Part shown: piece by piece, positions 25,128 through 35,887 of the stretch
Layout: each line of letters opens with the position of its first letter
Numbering within the stretch: the stretch's first letter is position 1
DNA from: Macrobrachium rosenbergii
Taxonomy: Eukaryota; Arthropoda; Malacostraca; Decapoda; Palaemonidae
Reading direction: 5' to 3'
DNA length: 64,000 nt
NCBI RefSeq assembly: GCF_040412425.1
Contig: NC_089742.1
Coordinates: forward strand, 74,934,625 to 74,998,624
Program-made: the position numbers and the translations under genes
Notes under the pieces: generated by a model
What the model was told of the DNA's origin: nothing
Seen by the model: the letters and a program-made list of their open reading frames with translations, nothing else
Databases searched by the model: none

Positions 25128-26241
25128 TATTTTTCTAACTGTGATTTACATGAAAACCCTAAGCATACAATAAACTGACAACCTAATATGCCCAACTCTG
25201 CCTACCAAATGTTTCTATTTGTTTAGCATACTGAAACACAAAATCTCCAAATTGTTTTCAAATGGAATGAATATGTACTGTCTTCCAGTGTACAGTAATT
25301 GTCAAGCTGAAGCATAAATCTAGTAAAATCATGATTTTGTATTATTATTGTTATTCTTGATGATAATGTTATCACTTTAATACTTTAGTTATGCCATAAA
25401 AAATCTTTACTGGTGATGTTTTAACTTAATCCTTTTATTGTAAATCCATGCACAGCATTATGCAAAATGATTAAGGACAATTATGCCATCTTTATGCAAG
25501 AATCTTGGCAATAATAATTTTACCATTTTGATTAGTTATGGATAAAACATTTAGAGATGAGGTTTTAACTTAATTTTTTTTACTATAAATCTATGCACAG
25601 CACCTAAAATAGAAAATAATAGAAGCTTTAAAAAAATAACTAGGAACACTTATGTCATCTTTATACAAGAATGTTAGCCTTGAAAATGATAATCCTTCTC
25701 CACGAAAAAGTTCACCAGCTAAGGCTATCAATTACTTCCCCATAATTACATCTATCAGTAACTCCACTAATAATAATAAATCACTTCTGGCTTTATTTCA
25801 AATAGTACAACTGATTTTATCATTAATAATACTGTAGCATTTGGGAACCAAACCTTGAAGTCACTGACAGAAGTGGTAAGCACACCAATTCTAGTACAGT
25901 ATGTAAAATAACTAAAAACTTTTTAAACATTATAACAGCAACTCCTCAACCTCTTTACTTATTCTTGATCTTTGTAATTACTTTCACTCACTTGTTCTGA
26001 GGTATTTAGCTCACTAGACAAGCAGACCTTATGTTAATACTTGGCAGTCCTACTTTGCCTGTTTTAACATTACCCAAGTTGTTGAAAATACCAATGAAGA
26101 ACAGTAACTAATACCAATGAAGAACAGTAACTTGTGTGCTGATCCATCTAAAAATTTCCTAAGCTTATTACTGTTTGCTGAATTTTCCATTGAAAAAGCA
26201 ACATGTCAGTGACATGGGTGTACTAATAACTAGTGTATTAA

Positions 26242-26693
<452 letters not shown>

Positions 26694-26985
26694 ATAAGAG
26701 GTGGGTGGATATCGTCTCTAAATACAAAAACACCTGAGTTATCGGGGATTTGTAGTTGGGAGCCGATATCCACTTATATCTCACTAGCTGGCCGTGTGGA
26801 TTAAGGTATCCACTATAGTCCTGAGTTCTTGTATCGTTGGTTCGATACGGGGATATAAACTTATTATCAACTAAAATATTATATGACATATATGAAAATA
26901 TATTATTATATATATATATAATTGGATATTAAAGGGCGTTTGTAGCTTACTGATTGTATATGAATCACGGTGATGTGATAAAAAG

Positions 26986-27000
<15 letters not shown>
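26694..27000 (+). repeat. Single diverged copy of the tRNA-like SINE unit
   Basis: Clearly related to the 342-bp units at 40024-41400. It shares AGGTGGGTGGATATCGTCTC, CACCTGAGTT, TAGTCCTGA, TTATTATCAACTAAAA and TGATTGTATATGAATCACGG. The tRNA-like part is better preserved here: A-box-like TGGCCGTGTGG at 26789-26799 and B-box-like GGTTCGATAC at 26839-26848, spaced as in a class II (Leu/Ser-like) tRNA. Confidence 0.75.
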
Positions 27001-27021
<21 letters not shown>

Positions 27022-27059
27022 GCGGTGATGTGATGAAAGTCATATTATATATATATATG
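26980..27059. repeat. (TA)n microsatellite, interrupted
   Basis: Two short TA runs separated by CGCGGTGATGTGATGAAAGT, a partial duplicate of the SINE-unit text just upstream. Confidence 0.85.
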
Positions 27060-27061
27060 TA

Positions 27062-27387
27062 CGCTGTCCGGTTACGACAGGTCTGGCTTACAAAGATCTG
27101 AGGTTATGACGCTTTTCAAATATATTCATCAGAAATTATTTCCCGGTTTACGAAGCGTCATATGCTGATCTGACAGAAAAAACATTGCCTCCAAAATGGC
27201 AGAAGAACAAGAATTTGTTTTTTTATGAAAAACTCATTAAAACATCAGTTTACATCGTTTTCAATACACCCAGAGCATTAGAAGTAAGGTTTTCTTAGGA
27301 TTTTTGACAATTTTTCGTTTTACGACGATTTTCAGCTTACGACGCAGTGTAGAAACGGAACCCCCATCATAAACCGGGGACTGCCTG
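27062..27387. mobile_element. MITE, CAGGCAGTCC family, copy B
   Basis: The right end reads AAACCGGGGACTGCCTG, followed by TA. The left end, CGCTGTCCGGTTACGAC after TA, is a decayed inverse. The interior has TTTACGACGATTTTCAGC and no coding capacity. Confidence 0.75.
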
Positions 27388-27411
27388 TATATATATATTA
27401 TACATATTTTT

Positions 27412-27694
27412 ATGTATTTCCCTGGATTTCTAGATTCGTAAGATGCTTTACTGCCGGCAACGGATCTTTCTTTAATTTGGTCTTGGAAATCTGAATTTAT
27501 GTTAAGGGAAATCATAAAAAGAAAAAGAAAAATGGGGATGATTCAATGAGCCTTACGACTCTACTTCATGAGGGAATGTTACGTAAACACTTTGGTTAAA
27601 TTAAGTAATTCCATTTACAGAAAAGAATCAAAAGAAAAATGGTTAAATGAATTATTAGGAGGCTTCCAACGCCTGAAGATCTTCCTACTGGAGT
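27412..27694 (-). repeat. Terminal direct repeat (3' LTR) of Gypsy B
   Basis: Starts TGTATTTCCCTGGATTTCTA and ends CTTCCTACTGGAGTCT, and matches 35515-35798 at about 90 percent by eye. The - strand start does not read TG, so the true LTR end may lie slightly outside the conserved match. Confidence 0.8.
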
Positions 27695-29203
27695 CTTAAA
27701 TTATGGCAAGGCACAGTCCAAGATGAGTCCACAGCAAAGTCCCTCTGCAATGGAGAGTTAAACATTACACGCCAGTAAAGGAAAATATAACACATACAAT
27801 GACTCGAGGCTGCACTGATGGTGCCAAGGACTCGAGGAATGGACACTTTACACTGGAACACAGAACATTGGCAATGGCACAAGGACAAAGCAGAATACTG
27901 GCACTCAATAAACACTTCTAATGGCAAACTGTCATGACTGAAAGGTCTTCATTCGTACTTTACCTTAGGGGAAGTGGGTCTCAGACGAATACTGACGAGG
28001 ACAATCAGTCATAATGGCACAGCACACTAATCACTTGGACAGTCCGTCCGAGGGTGACTGTAGAATCGGAGTTGAGTCTGAGTCGGGTGTGGACAGGGGG
28101 TGGGGAGGGCCTCCCAGCACCTCTATCGACTGCTCTGGCTAACTGCAAAATCTTCCTGTCCAAGCTCCTTTTAAGGCAAAATTATGACCGGGCTGAAGAT
28201 GTTATCATTTTCCAGGTGTTCCGACCATCTGCTTGTATCTCCCCAGGTATCCAGCGGAAAAACATTCAGCCAGCTCAATATGCCTTTAGAATGAGTGGCA
28301 GTTGGGCTAATAACACTCAGTTTCTTATCTTTTTTTTGTGCCATCTAAATGTCTGTTTCAGGTTAAGGGGACATCATTGTTGATAACAGGTGTGTGTTGA
28401 TATCTAGGTCAACTGGGATTGGCTATGAGCGGCGATTCTACTTTTGATAAACTAAAAAGTAAGGGTCTGCTTAGCGACTTCTTGTAACTTATAATAGCTC
28501 CCCACAGAAGAAAACACACACCTTCATTCGGGTGCACATGTTGATATTCAAGAAGTCGGCACAGATGCTTTACTTTCAATAAACATTAATATCAAATTAC
28601 TTTAACGTGGCACATTAATTTCCTTCAATTGCAAGGTTTATGTTACTTTAGTCTTAAGAGGACAAGGTAATTTTGAGGTAGGTGACAAAATTTACTAATT
28701 AATTTACATATAAGTTCCTTAATTCTAATGAGATAGCAGCATGCTGTTAGTTTGCCTATAAGAGGCTTCTTATCATTCACGATACATCTCATGTTATTTC
28801 TTTCTGGTACTGATGGCGGTCTCTGACATGGCAATGAGTGGCACTGAGTGCCTTAAGGATGATCAGGGGGGAAACTCGTTCTCACCTGATATCTTAAATT
28901 CAAAAGAAGGTATCAAAGGGCTTCTATGACAAAGAGGGGGTGGGGTGGAAAAGTTCCTTGAATTAAAAGAAAACAGAAAACCATCTAGCTGGTGGGACGC
29001 CCCTGGATTAAAAGTATTGGCTCAGAACCGCTTTTGGGTTTTCTTGCCCTGAGATGGAGTTTTGGGTGCTACCAAGGCCTCGGGGAGTTACTCGCTATGC
29101 TGTCGAGATAAGACATCGGCTATTTTGTTATCCGTGTCTTTGATGCGTTCAATTACAGTTCTGGAGATTGAAAGCATTTATTCAGTTCCTAAAGAAAAAA
29201 TGA
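27695..29203 (-). other. Gypsy B 3' non-coding region
   Basis: Lies between RNase H and the 3' terminal repeat. No envelope-like or other long coding frame is apparent. The 109-aa + strand frame at 28054-28383 has no recognisable domain. A fragment ACACTGGAACACAG occurs at about 27851-27864 and again near 29650, hinting at local duplication. Confidence 0.55.
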
Positions 29204-29756
29204 TCAGTATACACCAATAAGCGGGAAAGTATGATTACGGTCTGACTGAAGTGTTTTCGCCAGCACCATTCCTAGCAATTCCTTCTCGATAGTACCATAA
29301 CGAGTTTCAGCTGGCTTCAAATTCTTAGCGTAATATGCCACTGGGTGCCTAACTCCTTCTTTCTCTTGGAACATTACTGCTCCGATACCGATGTTGCTGG
29401 CTTCTACTGCAGCAAAGTGTTCATAGTCAGGGGTATGTGGGACCGGTTTGTCATTAATAACGGCTTTCAAATTATCAAGCCCTTTTGCATTCTTCTGTGC
29501 ACGGAAGGGTTGCTTTCCCCAGAAAGGTTTGTGATGAAGCAGCATCTGCAAAATTTGGGATGAACCTGTGGAAGTACTGTACCATCCCAATGACGTTGGG
29601 CATCCCGTTTTGTTGCGGGTAGGCTGTATTCTTATGGCTTCTATGCTTGTACACTGGAACACAGTCCATTTCGACTTGATGGCCCAAGGACAAAGCAGAA
29701 TGCACTTCTTTAGATTTATGGCATTGGCTTTTCCCAGGGCAGTTAAATTTGTTCAT
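29204..29756 (-). pseudogene. Gypsy B RT thumb and RNase H
   Basis: It starts with a damaged connection domain, including VQYFHRFIPNFADAA near 29580, and a shifted LKAVINDKPVPHTPDYEHFA. It then reads EASNIGIGAVMFQEKEGVRH, where the usual first catalytic D of DAS is replaced by E. PVAYYAKNLKPAETRYGTIE and KELLGMVLA follow, the second RNase H motif. Below 29200 only short RNase H-like pieces persist. Confidence 0.82.
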
Positions 29757-29759
29757 TTT

Positions 29760-30291
29760 TAAGTGCTCTTAAACTGTGGCATGACCAAGTATACCAAACA
29801 GTTTTTTCGCCAGTACTCGTTCATCAAATGTTGGAAACAGCTGGGAGCATTTTTAACCCAAATGGCATACCTTTGCATTGGTATATTCTGCTAGGAGTTA
29901 TGAATGCTGTCTGAGGGCGCGACTCCTCAGACAAGCGGGACTTAGCAATAGCCTTCTCCAAATCAATCTTGCTCAGATAAGGGGCACCCTAGGCTGTCTA
30001 AGCAAGCCTCGATCCGGGGAAGGGGATAAGGTTCCAACTCCGTCGCTTCATTCAGCTTCCTGAAATTGACACAAAGTTGATCTCCGCCGCCTCCTTAGGC
30101 ACTAGGATTACTGGGGAGGCTCAGGGGTTGTGGCTTTGCTCTATAAGGCCGCGTTCGAGTTGGAGCTGGACCTGCTCCTCAATCCTACGGGCCTTATCCG
30201 GGTTGACCCGGTAGTATCCCTGGGCTATGGGTTTCACGCCCTCTTTGATATTGATGGAATGCTGTAACACATCCATGCACCCAGGGGTGTC
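29760..30291 (-). pseudogene. Gypsy B reverse transcriptase
   Basis: This continues the integrase frame past the TGA at about 30290 with DTPGCMDVLQHSINIKEGVK, then GYYRVNPDKARRIEE and GLIEQSHNP-ASPVILVPK, the standard start of Ty3/Gypsy RT. A second stop replaces the W of the usual SPWASP. Fingers and palm are then fragmented: FRKLNEATELEPYPLPRIEA in a shifted frame, and the AIWVKNAPSCFQHLMN motif near 29850. No clear YxDD box remains. Confidence 0.8.
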
Positions 30292-31530
30292 TCAGACGAC
30301 TTGCGAGTTTCGGTCTAATAACCAGCAGATATCTTCCCTGTGGGCGGCAGTGAGACCTGGGGTGATGACTTCCAGATTCTCGAGGATTTCAGAGTTAGTG
30401 GCGGGTGTATAGGCCAGGGCAGCAGTGCCAACTACTGCCTTGGGGGTGGATGTATCATCTTCGGGTGTCTCCTCGCTATGGGTCTGGTGGGGTTTCAGGA
30501 GATTTATATGGAGCCGCTTGGCCCTCCGTTTCCTGCAATCTACTAGGTAGTTCAAGTCCCCAGGCTTTCCCAAGATTTGGTGGGGGTCCGAGAAGTGGGT
30601 TTCGAGGGGCCTCATGGCACCTGTCTGGAGTACAAGGTCCTGATCTCCCGTCTCGAAGGAGCGGGAATGGGTGGTCTCATAAAATTGTATCTTCACCCGT
30701 TCTTGGGTGGCCGCCTCTGTGGCCTGGGCTACTGCCAAACCTGCCTGAAGGTTTTTCTGAATGGTGGGCAATTCTTCTGCCCAATCTGTGTGAGCAGGGT
30801 TTGCCCATGCATCATATAATATGTCAAGCAGCGCCCGGGTGGAATGGGCATACAATAGCTCAAAGGGGCTATACCCGGTGGTTTTGGAAGGAGCGTGGTG
30901 GGCGGCATAAAGGGCATATGGGAGGTTGTCCTCCCACGAGCCACCTCCCTCATGCTCCAATATTTTGAGCGTCATAGAGAGCGATTGGTGGAATAGCTCG
31001 ATGATTCCTTGGCTCTCAGGGTGGTAGGGCGTTGTGTGAAAGTGCTTGATTCCATGGCTGGCCATACCGTCATGGAATCCTTTCGACATAAAATGTCGAC
31101 CCTGATCTGTTTGTATCATGGCAGGGAACCCAAATCTACAAAAGAATTTTACTAGGGCCTTCACCGCGTTTTTCGAGCTCTCGCTCCTCACCGGAATTGC
31201 CTCTGGGTATCGCATGAAGCGGTCAATGATAGTAAGGGAATGGACATTCCCCAATTTACTTTTCATCCTCCCCAGTGGAATGAAATAGTCAATGACAACG
31301 TTCCTGAAGGGGATGCCGGTGGAGGGGATATTCCTGAGGGGCCCTGGGGACTACCTCATTTGGGTTTCCTGCCAATTGGCAGGTGGGTCAGGGGGCAACG
31401 AATTGCTTTACACTCTTTCAGATGCTGGGCCAGTGGAACTTGCTCTCGACGGCACGAGCAGTGCAAGCGACACCAAAGTGCCCACTGATGCCTTCATGTG
31501 CCAAATTTAGCACATCCTTTTTGCAGAGTC
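30292..31530 (-). pseudogene. Gypsy B integrase, upstream of RT
   Basis: The first part (about 31520-31360, shifted frames) shows an HHCC finger: AHEGISGHFGV, then PTCQ. The long frame 31266-30292 (324 aa) carries the catalytic core: TIIDRFMRYPEAIPV (first D), MIQTDQGRHFMSKGF (second D) and TTPYHPESQGIIELFHQSL (catalytic E about 35 residues later). C-terminal motifs are GYSPFELLYA and, near the end, RRAKRLHINLLKPH, the GPY/F-like tail. The frame then runs into an RT-type leader (LTAAHREDICWLLDRNSQVV) and stops at one in-frame TGA. The core residues look intact, unusual among the relics here. Confidence 0.87.
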
Positions 31531-32219
31531 AGGGGGACTACCACGAGTTTGGCGCACCTGGGATGGCTTGCTCGGCCCCCGGATTACTTTATTCAGGAGA
31601 TCATCTTCCAGCAGGAAAGAATCTTTTATCAAATCAGTGAGGGCATCCTTGCTGGTGGCGGCTGATTGAAGAGTCCACCTTTTGCTCCTCGATTAGTCTT
31701 TCCCTTGCGAGGGAGGGCAGGGCAGCTGCAGCTCCGGTAATGAGGAGGGTGGTAGGGGCTGGAGTATTCTTGGCCTTCTCGGGGGCAGGGGGTGGTTCCT
31801 GGAGCCACGGGATTGATCCTAGAGACAGTCCAGGGGGAAGCAGATCCTCCTGCTTTCGTCATGGAGGCTATGGGGCAGCTGCAGGCTCGGAGGGCTTTAG
31901 GCAGAGGAGAGGGATCCCTCCAATGGACACGATCTTGTCCCAGGAGGAGGGGTTTCCCTGTGGTGAGCATCTCAGCTACACTGAAAAGGTGTTCCCTCTC
32001 TCAAGAGTCATCGCCTGTGGTGACCCTTAAGCGGACCGTCAGAAGGTCCTTTTGATCCCCATCCACCCAGAGGATCATCATTCATTCATCTTCCAGAATG
32101 ATGGCTCCAGGGGGACTTTGCTACTAATTCCCGAGGAGGACTGGACCTGTCCGGAGGTGCGACCCTCACAGAATCAAGTCCAATCCACCTGGTGGGCCGT
32201 TTAGGGCAAGTTACAGTGC

Positions 32220-33323
32220 CTACTGTCTTCGGCTGGTTGTAACGAGGGCAAAGCTTGTATGTGGAGGAGTAATGCCCCAGTTGTGTGCAATCGCAGCATA
32301 TCTCATGGCGGAACTCCCGCCAGGGGTGGTGCCCGCTGTGGGCGGTGATCGGGGGGCACTAGCAGGAGGCGGCTGTGATGTCTTTGGAGGCGGAAGAGAG
32401 GGAGCCTTAGGCTGATTTCGGCACTGGTCAGTGGAATGCCCCATCCTTTTACAATAATGGCATGTTAAGGGCTTGCCTGAGTTTCCATTCTTAGGGGGAG
32501 ATGATCCTCCGAGGAAGGGCGGGGGATATATCTTCTGCCGGATGGATCCCGGTGTTGCAGGGGCCTTTTCTACTACATGCGTGGCCAGGGTGGGAGGGGC
32601 GTAGCGTAAGAAATGCTCAAATTTAAATTTCTCGAGTACCTCGGTGGCACTGGTAGCCCCTTCGGACTCGAGACATTTTGCTAACACCCGCTCGGAGTGA
32701 TACGCCCGGTTGGACCAAGTCTGGCCTGCTTCTCGTGTCTGCTCTCTCCAACGCCTCCTCCACCGCTCAGGGGGTAATCTTGTATGCCTTGGTGACCGCT
32801 GGGCGTATGGCTTCCCAATTTCCCCTATCCTCTACCGAAAGGGCGTGGTAGGCAACGAGTGCCTTCCCTCCCAGGAATTTAGTGAGAACAAGGGAGAGTT
32901 CCGCAGGAGAGAGGGTGCAGCACTCCACGACTCTTTTAGCCCTCTCAAGCCAAAATTCGGGCTCTGCCTCTGTCCATTTAGGCATAAACGAGTGATCTTG
33001 GCTGAGGGCGCTCATCCCCGCCACAGGAGGAGGGGGGGTTGCATTTTGCTTGGCTAACATCTGGAGGTCACGGGCACCCTGTGGTTCTCGCTCCTCTCCT
33101 CTTTCTCCTTCTCTTGCCTCTCTTTCTCTCTCTCTTGCCTCTCCACCTCCTCTCTTTTCTCATGGGCGATTCTCTCTTTCTCTCTCTTTTGCCTCTCCAT
33201 CTCCTCTCTTTTCTCTGGGACAATTCTTTTTGCCTCTCTTTCTGCCTTCGCAGTATCTAGTTGCCCCTGGACCCAGTCCTGTATCTCTTGCCCCAACATT
33301 CCCATGTCCTTTCCTGCCTGCAT
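32220..33323 (-). pseudogene. Gypsy B gag with SCAN-like region and CCHC knuckle
   Basis: The N-terminal ~90 residues (33323-33060) include a long E/R/K coil (repeated EKREEMERQKREKER). The 33060-32767 frame then has FMPKWTEAEPEFWLERAKRV, LVLTKFLGGKALVAYHAL and AVTKAYKITP. In the next frame PERWRRRWREQTREAGQTW and YHSERVLAKCLESEGA follow. After that come EKFKFEHFLRYAPPTLATHV (32687 onward) and the zinc knuckle CHYCKRMGHSTDQC near 32450. The run of L-GKAL-AY, Y-ITPE-WR-R-R, GQTW and E-F-FEHFLR-APP-L-T-V parallels the SCAN domain, reported to derive from Gmr1-like gag. One frameshift (near 32765) and internal stops disable it. Confidence 0.78.
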
Positions 33324-33487
33324 TGTGCTGGGCTCTGGAAGTAGGCATTTTGTTAAACTTAGTTGGCAGGGCCTTCTAAGGTTAAAAAAAAAAATAAAAC
33401 ATGGGATTGGGAACCGATTTTTAAGTGAAATACATTCTATCTCTCGTGTGGCCTCGGCCGATTATTGCGGGGTTAGTGAGATGGGTG

Positions 33488-34180
33488 TCATGTAGGACGT
33501 AGAATTGGACGGGCGTCACGTAGGACGTGGGCATCTCGTAGGATGTAGAATTGGATGGGCGTCACGTAGGACATGGGCGTCTCGTGGGACGTAGAACTGG
33601 ATGGGCGTCTCGTAGGATGTAGAATTGGATGGGCATCACGTAGGGTGTGGGTGTCTCGTAGGGCATAGAATTGGATTGGCGTCACGTAGGACGTAGAATT
33701 GGATGGGTATCACGTAGGATGTGGGCATCTCATGGGACTTAGAATTTGATGGGCGTCTCGTAAGACATAGAATTGGATGGGCGTCTCCTAGGACATAGAA
33801 TTGGATTTGCCCTGTAGTGGTTGTAAATTCTTGCCTCGTAGGACTTACAATTTGGTGGAGTCTTGTAAGACTTGGAATTTGGATTTGCCCTGTAGGACTT
33901 GGAAATGCTCGCCTTGTAGGACTTAGAATTTGATGGAGTCTCGTAAGACTTGGAATCTGGATTCGCCCCATAGGACTTGGAAATTCTTGCCTCGTAGGAC
34001 TTAGAATTTGGTGGAGTCTCGTAAGACTTTGAATTTGGATTTGCCCCGTAGGACTTGGAAATTCTTGCCTCGTAGGACTTAGAATTTGGTGGAGTCTCGT
34101 AAGACTTGGAAATTGGGGTTGTCCCATAGGACTTGGAAATTCTCGCCTCGTAGCACTTTGAATTTGGTGGAGTCTCGTAA
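33488..34180. repeat. Minisatellite, 26-bp unit with 78-bp higher-order unit
   Basis: CTCGTAGGAC-type units recur at 33835, 33913, 33991, 34069 and 34147, exactly 78 bp apart. Each 78-bp unit consists of three related ~26-bp subunits built on CGTA(A/G)GACTT(A/G)GAAATT. The 33488-33830 part is an older, less regular array of related units (CGTAGGACGTAGAATTGG). Because 78 is a multiple of three, the - strand stays open for 166 codons, giving repeats of SKSYEARISKSYGANPN. It sits in the leader of Gypsy B, between LTR and gag. Confidence 0.92.
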
Positions 34181-34199
34181 GACTTGTCTGACTTTTGGT

Positions 34200-35514
34200 T
34201 ATTTTTCCCCATAGCCCTTCTGTTTACAAAACCGCCCATTCTCCTCGGGAATTTCCCGGGTGAGCAGACTTAAAAAGAATTTTCTGAAGCAGAGTTCAAA
34301 TTTTTGTCTAATCTGAGTTTTAGTAAACTGAGAGAGAGTATTTTGCAAACTCCCCACGGGGGATTTGTCTTGCTATTCGAAATGCGAGGTAAAATTTAAC
34401 ACAGGAATTTCTTTCGCACTATTCCTCGAAAGAAAAACTTTAGAATTTAACCCAGAGGAAATTACTCAAAACGAAAAATGGGAGTTATTTCTAAACCTAT
34501 CCCATGCATTAACAAAATCTAATACAGCAGTTCTCTTTTCTCAGTGGAGTCCCTATTCCTAGTTGCCTAGGAACAGTCATGATTGTAAAAAAACTCTTTG
34601 TTAAGATAAACACATTTATAGGAACTTGGTCTGTGCTCTTGGTACCAAGTTGAATTTGGCTTAGCTTTGCTAGTCGCTGATTTGCAAGGCAAATGCAACA
34701 AAGATTAGAGGGGAAACTGCAACTGCAAAAACGAAGAGATCTATGGGAAGATCGGGGGTTGATTTTAAGATGCTTTACAGGCTCTGGATCTTTCTTTCAC
34801 CGATGTGGGTTATTTTTAGACCCTGGTTGAATGAGCCCTTCTGTTTACAAACACCGTCTGGTCTCCTGACTGCGGGGAATTTCCCGGGGTGAGCAGATAA
34901 TAGTAAAAATGACCTTGTAATTTTCCCTAGAAGCAGAGTTCAAATTTTGCCTTCCTAACACCTAATCTGAGTTTTAGTAAACTGAGAGAGAGTATTTCAG
35001 CAATGCAAGCTGATCCTATCCCACGGGGGAGTTCGTCTGCGCCTAAATAATTCGCTATTCCGAAATGCGAGGTAAAATTTAACACAGGAATTTCTTTCGC
35101 ACTATTCCTCGAAAGAAAAATGGTAAAGTTAGAATTTAACCCAGAGGAATTTCTTTCGCATTATTCCTCAAAACGAAAAATGGTTAGCACTGGTTATTTC
35201 CTAACTACCTATCCTGAAAGGCATGCATTAACAAAATCTAATACAGCAGTTCTCTTTTCTCAGTGGATACATGCGTCCCTATTCCCTAATTTCCTAGGAA
35301 CAGTCATGATTGTAAAAAAAAAAACTCTTTGTTAAGATAAACACATTACTTATGTGGAACTCTCTTGGTCTGTGCTCTTGGTACCAAGTTCGGAATTTGT
35401 CTCGCAGCCAGCTTAGCTTTGCTAGTCGCTGATTTGGCAAGTTGCAAATGCAACAAAGCAGCAATAGAGGGGAAACCAACTGCAAAACGAGATCTATGGG
35501 AAGATCGCCATTTT
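34200..35514. repeat. Imperfect tandem duplication, ~650-bp unit
   Basis: Blocks in 34207-34830 recur in the same order in 34830-35500: CCCTTCTGTTTACAAA, AATTTCCCGGG, TCTGAGTTTTAGTAAACTGA, AATGCGAGGTAAAATTTAAC, GCATTAACAAAATCTAATAC, TGTGCTCTTGGTACCAAGTT and GATCTATGGGAAGATCG. The first copy is shortened by many small deletions. It adjoins the 5' LTR of Gypsy B and may represent a longer LTR or leader duplicated in place. Confidence 0.8.
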
Positions 35515-35798
35515 TGTATTTTCCTGGATTTCTAGATTTGTAAGATGCTTTACAGGCTGGTAACGGATCTTTCTTTAATTTGGCCTTGGAAATCTGACTT
35601 TACATTAAGGGAAATCATAAAAAGAAAAAGAAAAATGGGGATGATTCAATGAGCTTAGGGTTCTACTTCATGAGGGGATGTTACGTAAACTCTTTGGTTA
35701 AATTAAGTAATTATATTTACAGAAAAGAATCAAAAGGAAAATGGTTAAATAAATTATCAGGAGGCTTGCAATGCCTGAAGATCTTCCTACTGGAGTCT
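35515..35798 (-). repeat. Terminal direct repeat (5' LTR) of Gypsy B
   Basis: Partner of 27412-27694, in the same orientation. Shared landmarks are GTAAGATGCTTTAC, AACGGATCTTTCTTTAATTT, GGGAAATCATAAAAAGAAAA and GCCTGAAGATCTTCCTACTG. Small indels and substitutions separate the two copies, so the insertion is not recent. Confidence 0.8.
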
Positions 35799-35887
35799 AT
35801 AAACTTCCAAGTTAGAATGTCACATTTTTCACGCTCGCTAGCCTTGACTGAACTCTCTATTTTCTGCAGTGTTTTTATTTTTTCACC

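Larger units (their letters stand above)
27412..35798 (-). mobile_element. Gmr1-like Ty3/Gypsy retrotransposon B (integrase before RT)
   Basis: An 8.4-kb element on the - strand bounded by direct repeats of about 283 bp. Domains from 5' to 3' are: leader with 78-bp minisatellite (34180-33488); gag with E/R-rich coil, SCAN-like region and CCHC knuckle (33323-32220); degenerate spacer; HHCC and DDE integrase (about 31520-30480); RT (30290 to about 29760); RNase H (about 29600-29204); non-coding 3' part. Integrase precedes RT and the two are joined by a continuous linker. This is the order known for Gmr1-like Gypsy elements and the reverse of ordinary Ty3/Gypsy. Stops and frameshifts in every domain make it inactive. 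Confidence 0.85.

Noticed and set aside
26789..26848. Functional tRNA gene
   Set aside because: A and B boxes are recognisable, but the acceptor and anticodon stems do not pair convincingly and the same text recurs as a repeat, so it is SINE-like.
30405..30968. 187-aa + strand frame opposite the Gypsy B integrase
   Set aside because: It is antisense to a clear integrase frame and has no recognisable domain. It is open because the coding strand is GC-richer.
33739..34239. 166-codon frame with an SKSYEARISKSYG repeat as a possible new gene
   Set aside because: It is open only because the minisatellite period is a multiple of three, and it sits in the leader of a dead retrotransposon.
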